Position numbers and translations under genes: made by a program
Notes under the pieces: model-generated
Told to the model about the DNA's origin: nothing
Databases searched by the model: none
What the model saw: the letters and a program-made list of their open reading frames with translations, nothing else
Shown: positions 23,535 to 35,512 of the stretch, one piece after another
How positions within the stretch are numbered: the stretch's first letter is position 1
Layout: each line of letters opens with the position of its first letter
Origin: an uncultured Collinsella sp.
Lineage (GTDB): Bacteria > Actinomycetota > Coriobacteriia > Coriobacteriales > Coriobacteriaceae
Length of the DNA: 35,512 nt
Assembly (NCBI GenBank): GCA_900542635.1
Contig: UQOJ01000017.1
Location: forward strand, 1 to 35,512
Direction: 5' to 3'

Positions 23535-23912
23535 ATGGCTAAGCTTACCACCGATGAGATCATCGATGCTCTTAAGGAAATGACCCTTCTCGAGGCTTCC
23601 GAGCTCGTTAAGGCTATCGAGGACACCTTCGGCGTTTCCGCCGCTGCTCCTGCCGCTGTTGTCGCCGCTCCCGCTGCTGGCGCTGCTGAGGCCGAGGAGA
23701 AGACCGAGTTTGACGTCGTGCTTGAGGGCTTCGGCGACAACAAGATCCAGGTCATCAAGGCCGTCCGTGAGCTCACCAACCTTGGCCTGAAGGAGGCCAA
23801 GGAGGTCGTCGAGGGCGCTCCCAAGGCTGTTCTCGAGGGTGCCAAGAAGGAGGACGCCGAGGCTGCCAAGGAGAAGCTCGAGGCTGCTGGCGCTGCTGTC
23901 ACCCTCAAGTAA
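23535..23912 (+). CDS. rplL: 50S ribosomal protein L7/L12
   Basis: The multi-copy stalk protein that recruits translation factors. Its 125 residues hold an N-terminal dimerisation helix pair (EIIDALKEMTLLEASELVKA), an Ala/Pro-rich hinge, and the C-terminal factor-binding domain (KTEFDVVLEGFGDNKIQVIK, then GLKEAKEVVEGAPKAV). The ATG at 23535 has AAAGGA 8 nt upstream; the longer frame adds 11 unrelated residues. A strong terminator follows, which cuts the unit off from galU and rpoBC. Confidence 0.97.
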   Translation: MAKLTTDEIIDALKEMTLLEASELVKAIEDTFGVSAAAPAAVVAAPAAGAAEAEEKTEFDVVLEGFGDNKIQVIKAVRELTNLGLKEAKEVVEGAPKAVLEGAKKEDAEAAKEKLEAAGAAVTLK

Positions 23913-23940
23913 TCAGGCTTTCTCGCCAGATTTCTTTGCA

Positions 23941-23975
23941 GACGGGGTTCGCATTGCGAGCCCCGTCTTTTTTGT
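23941..23975 (+). terminator. Terminator of rplJL
   Basis: GACGGGG-TTCGC pairs with GCGA-GCCCCGTC and is followed by TTTTTTG. It lies 28 bp after the rplL stop. Confidence 0.92.
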
Positions 23976-24051
23976 TTTTCGGTCCCTCGACATCGGTTGC
24001 TCAAACTGCCATGTTCTGTGACTTGCGTCGTATCGGGTGCCTTGCCGTTGG

Positions 24052-24085
24052 GCAATAAAATTGCACCATTCGAGCAATAATTTGC
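24052..24085. promoter_or_regulatory. Paired AT-rich palindromes upstream of galU
   Basis: GCAAT-AAA-ATTGC (24052-24064) and GCAATAATTTGC (24074-24085) repeat at a 22-bp period, two helical turns. They precede the best promoter-like pairs (TTGACC at 24087 and TTGTCT near 24101). A double operator is possible. Between here and galU are three small hairpins (GATAC/GTATC, GCGGC/GCCGC, GGCGC/GCGCC). Confidence 0.35.
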
Positions 24086-24226
24086 GTTGACCTGCTGAAG
24101 AATTGTCTCTGCCTTGTAGCGACATATAGCTCCAGCGGTAAGATACTTGGGTATCGCAATTTGGTCTGCGGCTGTGTGCCGCACGCATGGGGCGCTTTTG
24201 CGCCTGCGAAAGGATCTTTGAATAAC

Positions 24227-25135
24227 ATGAAGGCAATCATCCCCGCCGCCGGTCTTGGCACGCGTTTTCTGCCTGGCACTAAGTGCACGCCCAAAGAGAT
24301 GCTGCCGGTGCTCGACAAGCCCGTCATTCAGTATGTCGTTGAGGAGGCGCTCGACCCCGAGGAGGTCGACGATGCCATCATCGTTACTTCTCCCGGCAAG
24401 CCCGAGCTGCTGAACTACTTCCAGCCCGATCGCTCGCTCGAGAACCTGCTGCGCGAGCGCGGCAAGAACGCCTATGCCGATGCCGTCGCCCACGCTGGCG
24501 GTATGCCGGTCGACTTCCGTTATCAGTACGAGCCCAAGGGCCTCGGCCATGCTATCCGCTCTGCTGCCGACGCCGTGGCAGGGGAGAACTTCCTGGTTCT
24601 TCTGGGCGACTACGTTGTGCCTAACCGCGACATCTGCGACAAGATGCTCGCCGTTTCCAAGGAGCACGGTGGCGCTTCGGTTATCGCCGTCGCTGCTTGC
24701 TCGCCCGAGGAAGTCAGCCGCTACGGCGTTATCGCCGGCGAGCGCGTCGGTTCGCTCGAGGGCGCCGAGGACGTTGCCGATGCAGAGCCGGGCGCTGTCT
24801 GGCGTATCGGCGGTCTGGTCGAGAAGCCCGCTCCCGAGGCTGCTCCGTCCAACCTGTACATCGTCGGCCGCTATCTGCTGAGCCCGCTGGTCATGGACCT
24901 GCTGGCAGATCAGCAGGCCGGCAAGGGCGGCGAGATCCAGCTCACCGACGCCATGGCCCGTTCGCTCGACCGCGAGGCCATGTATGCCGTCGTCATCGAC
25001 CCGCTGTCGGGCTACGACACCGGCACTCCCTCTGGCTGGATGGCCACCAACGCCCTCATGGCTGCAAGTGACCCCCGCTTTGCCAGTGCCTTCTGGGACG
25101 CCATCGACGAGCGCGGCGGATTGATGCGCAAGTAA
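24227..25135 (+). CDS. galU: UTP-glucose-1-phosphate uridylyltransferase
   Basis: Makes UDP-glucose for cell-surface glycans and galactose metabolism. The 302-residue protein has the nucleotidyltransferase signature AAGLGTRFLPGTK with CTPKEMLPVLDKPVIQYV. It also has EPKGLGHAI, LLGDYVV, RYGVIAGE, the GLVEKP motif and the late GYDTGTPSGW. The ATG at 24227 has AAAGGA 12 nt upstream, a long spacing; an in-frame TTG at 24218 would be too close. It lies between rplL and rpoB, apparently as its own transcript, bounded by terminators on both sides. Confidence 0.95.
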   Translation: MKAIIPAAGLGTRFLPGTKCTPKEMLPVLDKPVIQYVVEEALDPEEVDDAIIVTSPGKPELLNYFQPDRSLENLLRERGKNAYADAVAHAGGMPVDFRYQYEPKGLGHAIRSAADAVAGENFLVLLGDYVVPNRDICDKMLAVSKEHGGASVIAVAACSPEEVSRYGVIAGERVGSLEGAEDVADAEPGAVWRIGGLVEKPAPEAAPSNLYIVGRYLLSPLVMDLLADQQAGKGGEIQLTDAMARSLDREAMYAVVIDPLSGYDTGTPSGWMATNALMAASDPRFASAFWDAIDERGGLMRK

Positions 25136-25155
25136 GCCTTCGGGCATCGACATTT

Positions 25156-25189
25156 ACGGGCGCGGACCTCGGTTCGCGCCCGTTTTTTA
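25156..25189 (+). terminator. Terminator of galU
   Basis: ACGGGCGCG pairs with CGCGCCCGT (9 bp, extended by GACC/GGTT) and is followed by TTTTTAT. Confidence 0.9.
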
Positions 25190-25212
25190 TAAGAGCTGCG
25201 ATTGCCGACTCT

Positions 25213-25275
25213 CTGTTCACAGAAAATATATGAACAGGTGTTCGGTATACATGCATCTACCTGCGCATTTTCTGT
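25213..25275. promoter_or_regulatory. Interlocked inverted repeats upstream of rpoB
   Basis: CTGTTCA-N11-TGAACAG (25213-25237) overlaps ACAGAAAAT (25219-25227), which is matched by ATTTTCTGT at 25267-25275. Both pairings are perfect and cannot form at the same time. The region lies about 150 bp before rpoB and is AT-rich compared with its surroundings. Confidence 0.4.
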
Positions 25276-25321
25276 CGAAAAACTTTGCTACTCCAAAAAC
25301 TCAATCGCGTCAAGGCTTTTC

Positions 25322-25349
25322 TTGCCCAACGGTCGGTACCTGATAAACT
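25322..25349 (+). promoter_or_regulatory. Candidate promoter of rpoBC
   Basis: TTGCCC (25322-25327), 16 nt and TAAACT (25344-25349), the latter preceded by TGA as an extended -10. The match is moderate, but it is the best one near the gene. Confidence 0.45.
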
Positions 25350-25422
25350 ATTAGGTTGCGATAACTGGCGAAGCTATGCCTCGCCAACCCACCGAGCATT
25401 TCCGTGAAGGAGGAAAAACCTG

Positions 25423-28914
<3,492 letters not shown>

Positions 28915-28920
28915 TTGACT

Positions 28921-33396
<4,476 letters not shown>

Positions 33397-33402
33397 CTAG
33401 TT

Positions 33403-33424
33403 CCGCCGTTCTAACGAACGGCGG
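33403..33424 (+). terminator. Hairpin directly after rpoC
   Basis: CCGCCGTT pairs with AACGGCGG (8 bp, 6-nt loop). There is no T-run, so it may stabilise the 3' end rather than terminate. Confidence 0.5.
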
Positions 33425-33469
33425 CGACCTCCGTCGCTGCGCGGCCCCCAGAGCTACAATCTGTCATTC

Positions 33470-33511
33470 AAAAGGCAGGGCATGACCAAAAGGTCAATGC
33501 CCTGCCTTTTT
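33470..33511 (+). terminator. Main terminator of rpoBC
   Basis: AAAAGGCAGGGCAT pairs with ATGCCCTGCCTTTT (14 bp, one bulged A). The stem continues into GACC-AAAA-GGTC, and T follows the outer arm. It is a very stable hairpin and could work in both directions. Confidence 0.92.
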
Positions 33512-33579
33512 CATGCCACCTTGTACGCTCTGGGGAGCGCTCGCTTGCGTATGCTCAACCTGTTGCGTTCCATTGGTCC

Positions 33580-33613
33580 CCTGCCAAAAAGGGACAGGTT
33601 TATTTTGGTAGGT
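33580..33613. repeat. 34-nt dispersed repeat, copy 2 (GGGACAGGTTT family)
   Basis: Exact reverse complement of 3113-3146. It lies 17 bp upstream of the ECF-type promoter. With its flanks it keeps the imperfect palindrome CCAAAA ... TTTTGG. Confidence 0.8.
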
Positions 33614-33629
33614 ATTTCCTGCTTGAATT

Positions 33630-33658
33630 TGAAACATTTCGTCCGGCCAGAGCGTATC
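33630..33658 (+). promoter_or_regulatory. ECF-sigma-type promoter
   Basis: TGAAAC (33630-33635), 17 nt and CGTATC (33653-33658). This resembles the SigW/RpoE-type pattern of an AAC-containing -35 and a CGT-containing -10. It lies 48 bp before the ECF sigma factor start, which suggests autoregulation. Confidence 0.6.
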
Positions 33659-33706
33659 TATGGTGAGGGCCTCAGCAAGAAATATCAGCATCACCGGGAG
33701 GTGATT

Positions 33707-34225
33707 ATGGAAGAACAAGCTTTTAGACAGGCGGTCGAAGATCACCGGGATGTCGTGTTTCGAATCGCATTGACGTACCTGCGCGATCGCGCCGATGCCG
33801 ACGATGTTGCACAAGACGTCTTTCTTAAGTTGCTCAAAAGCGATGGACACTTTGAAAGTCGGGAGCATCTTCGCCGCTGGCTTATCCGGGTCACGATCAA
33901 TGAATGCAAATCGCTCTTTCGAAAGCCATGGAGGCGTGTGGAGGATATTGAGAACCTGGCCGATTCGCTTTCGACGGCGCAGGAGGAGTCCAAGGCGGTC
34001 CTGTCAGACGTTATGCGACTTCCGGAGCGATTCCGTGTTCCCATCGTGCTCTATTACTATCTGGGCTTTTCGACCTCAGAGATTGCCGAGTTACTGCATG
34101 TGCCAGCCGCGACCGCTCGAACGCGTTTAGCACGCGGTCGATCGAAGCTCAAATTCATCCTAGAGGAGGGCGACCGTGAAATCCAATCAAATCAAGCAGG
34201 CCTTCGAGTCCATCCAAGCCGATAG
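33707..34225 (+). CDS. ECF-type RNA polymerase sigma factor
   Basis: A group 4 sigma factor of 172 residues that directs RNA polymerase to a stress or surface regulon. Region 2 is VVFRIALTYLRDRADADDVAQDVFLKLL (about residues 16-43). Region 4 is LPERFRVPIVLYYYLGFSTSEIAELLHVPAATARTRLARGRSKL (about 106-149). No sigma-3 domain is present, as expected. The ATG at 33707 has GGGAGG 5 nt upstream; the longer frame runs into the rpoC terminator. Its last 50 bp overlap the start of the next gene, the classic arrangement with an anti-sigma factor. An ECF-type promoter sits just before it. Confidence 0.92.
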   Translation: MEEQAFRQAVEDHRDVVFRIALTYLRDRADADDVAQDVFLKLLKSDGHFESREHLRRWLIRVTINECKSLFRKPWRRVEDIENLADSLSTAQEESKAVLSDVMRLPERFRVPIVLYYYLGFSTSEIAELLHVPAATARTRLARGRSKLKFILEEGDREIQSNQAGLRVHPSR

Positions 34226-35252
34226 CGATCTTGCCGACCGTGTTATTGATGCTGCGGCTGGAAAGCCGCTTCGTCGAAAGGGTCACGCGAAACCTCTGTA
34301 TGTTGCCGTAATCGGATGTCTTGCCGGAGTGTTGGCGACCGGAGGGGTCGCCTACGCCGTTGTCAATTCCAGCTATTTTGCCTCAGCCTGGGGAAACCAC
34401 GGCAATGGGGATTCCATTACCTGGACCAACGGAGGCTCATCGGGAACTAAATATACCTACACCAGAGAGTTTGGTGATGGCATCGCGCCCCAAAGCCTGG
34501 AGGGTGCAGTCCAGGAGGTTAATCTGTCCGTCGAGGGTAACGGCTATACGCTTGATATCCATGAGATGGCTATTGACCAAAACGGCTGCGGAGCCGTGAC
34601 GTTTACGTTGTCCAATCCAAATGGCGTTAACTACTACAAGCCGGCAGCAGAGACAGGCGAACTTGTTCTCTATGGTGAAGAAGAACAAGGCATCGGTACA
34701 CCCAGCATGAACTTCGGCGAGGAATGGGCTGACACACGCTGCACAATTGATAAGGACACATCAAGCGACACGGTCATTAATGGCACGATGTACTTTGCCT
34801 CGTGGAATCGCGAGCGAGATTTGGGACATGCGGTCACCTGGAATATCAGCTGGACGGAGGGCAAAGGTGAGGATGCGAAGGTGATCGAGGTATCGACGCC
34901 AGAGTTTAACGTCGGAGCGCACGTCGATACAAAGGAACTCCGCTCTGATGACTCGCCTCTCGAGATTAGCCCGTTTTCCATCCAGACGCACATCGATGAT
35001 CTGGGCTATGAAGCAGTTGATCATAAACTGACCGTCAACTACAAGGATGGATCGGAGCAGATTATCGAAGATGACGACGCAGGGGCGTACAATTTCTATG
35101 TTTCGATGGCACGCAATAGCGGAGAGAACATTTGGGTGCCGACAAAACTGATCAATGTCGATCAAGTGGTCTCAGTAACGCTTGAGGGCACGAGATACAC
35201 ATCAACAGGAGAGACCGAAACAGAAGTACCCTTTACCATCATCTATTCGTAA
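34176..35252 (+). CDS. Single-pass membrane protein, probable anti-sigma factor
   Basis: A 358-residue protein with a short cytoplasmic N-terminus (1-40, with FESIQADSDLADRVIDAAAG resembling the helical start of anti-sigma proteins). One membrane helix follows (about 41-63), then an extracytoplasmic beta-rich domain of about 290 residues that resembles DUF4179-type sensor domains. The position (50-bp overlap with the ECF sigma gene) and topology strongly suggest it holds the sigma factor until a surface signal arrives. There is no HxxxCxxC zinc motif, so it is not a ZAS-type anti-sigma. GAGGAGG lies 5 nt before the GTG start. Role inferred. Confidence 0.78.
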   Translation: MKSNQIKQAFESIQADSDLADRVIDAAAGKPLRRKGHAKPLYVAVIGCLAGVLATGGVAYAVVNSSYFASAWGNHGNGDSITWTNGGSSGTKYTYTREFGDGIAPQSLEGAVQEVNLSVEGNGYTLDIHEMAIDQNGCGAVTFTLSNPNGVNYYKPAAETGELVLYGEEEQGIGTPSMNFGEEWADTRCTIDKDTSSDTVINGTMYFASWNRERDLGHAVTWNISWTEGKGEDAKVIEVSTPEFNVGAHVDTKELRSDDSPLEISPFSIQTHIDDLGYEAVDHKLTVNYKDGSEQIIEDDDAGAYNFYVSMARNSGENIWVPTKLINVDQVVSVTLEGTRYTSTGETETEVPFTIIYS

Positions 35253-35257
35253 GATTT

Positions 35258-35293
35258 GGGGCCGCTTCCTACTAGGGGAGGCGGCCTCTTTTG
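35258..35293 (+). terminator. Terminator of the sigma/anti-sigma operon
   Basis: GGCCGC pairs with GCGGCC, extended through TTCC and GGGA with wobble pairs, followed by TCTTTT. It starts 6 nt after the stop codon. Confidence 0.85.
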
Positions 35294-35381
35294 CGTTAAA
35301 TGGAAACGCCGCCGATTTCCATGAGACAGATGAGAGCAGATTACCGCTGGAGCGCGACGTTTCCCCAGATAAAACCGATCA

Positions 35382-35402
35382 AAAAAACCTGTCCCTATTT
35401 GG
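35382..35402. repeat. Partial copy of the GGGACAGGTTT repeat
   Basis: AAAAAACCTGTCCCTATTTGG matches the AAACCTGTCCCTTTTTGG core of 3113-3146 with one change. The rest of 35294-35512 has no credible gene. Confidence 0.55.
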
Positions 35403-35486
35403 AAGGGAACGTTGCCCCGACAAGCACGTCGGATTCCCGGTCCGGGCGGCCCGCTGTTTAAGTTTGTCGCGAGTTCCGCACGCAAA

Positions 35487-35509
35487 GGAAAGCACTTAAT
35501 GTGCTTTCC
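35487..35509. repeat. Second copy of the GGAAAGCAC hairpin
   Basis: GGAAAGCAC-TTAAT-GTGCTTTCC is identical to the inner hairpin of the 205-nt palindrome at 22464-22668. The sequence just before it, TTCCGCACG, is also shared. The window ends inside this copy, so its full extent is unknown. Confidence 0.8.
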
Positions 35510-35512
35510 GTC

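Noticed and set aside
23489..25153. Long minus-strand frame opposite rplL and galU
   Set aside because: It is antisense to two certain genes, crosses a terminator, and has no recognisable domain.
35182..35499. 105-residue frame at the right end
   Set aside because: It starts inside the anti-sigma gene, runs through its terminator and into repeats, and has no ribosome site.

Overview
The window is a high-GC actinobacterial chromosome segment. The composition and the RpoB/RpoC, FeoAB and L10/L12 sequences point to the class Coriobacteriia, most likely Collinsella or a near relative from the gut. This placement is inference, because no rRNA is present. There are 22 supported protein genes. I see no tRNA, rRNA, CRISPR array or insertion sequence.

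Left part (1-9.4 kb, all minus strand): an MscS channel; a secreted 5'-nucleotidase with a sortase-like tail; a three-gene TrpXYZ-type ABC importer; a WYL-domain regulator; asnS; and a stand-alone glucose-type PTS IIA protein with a LacI-type palindrome upstream. Most of these units are closed by clear hairpin terminators.

Middle part (9.6-22.4 kb): an alpha/beta hydrolase; a GntR/FCD regulator divergent from a dimethylarginine dimethylaminohydrolase and an APC-family permease, with a perfect palindrome in the shared promoter; a fused FeoA-FeoB iron transporter behind two tandem DtxR-like boxes; an MFS exporter; a GH13 glycosidase next to a DNA-deoxyinosine glycosylase; a short flavodoxin-like protein; and a PLP aminotransferase whose 3' third has different codon habits.

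Right part (22.4-35.5 kb): the transcription/translation core, with L10 leader, rplJ, rplL, galU, rpoB and rpoC, followed by an ECF sigma factor with an ECF-type promoter in front of it and an overlapping one-TM anti-sigma candidate. galU sits between rplL and rpoB. RpoB has an unusual fork-loop-2 segment. RpoC has a C-terminal extension of about 215 residues that carries a helix-hairpin-helix domain resembling the C-terminal DNA-binding domain of the RNA polymerase alpha subunit. This is the most interesting item in the window.

Gaps of about 300 bp or more. 10543-10842 holds a terminator-like palindrome and the CGCAGTTTCC-type repeats. 14099-14734 holds a terminator, the same repeat family, and the feoAB promoter with its operators. 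22405-22910 holds a 205-nt nested palindrome, the rplJ promoter, the L10 leader and an attenuator. 23913-24226 holds the rplL terminator and a paired AT-rich element before galU. 25136-25422 holds the galU terminator and rpoB upstream elements. 33397-33706 holds the rpoC hairpins, a 34-nt repeat and the ECF promoter. At least four families of intergenic palindromic or dispersed repeats occur, and these account for most of the otherwise unexplained sequence.
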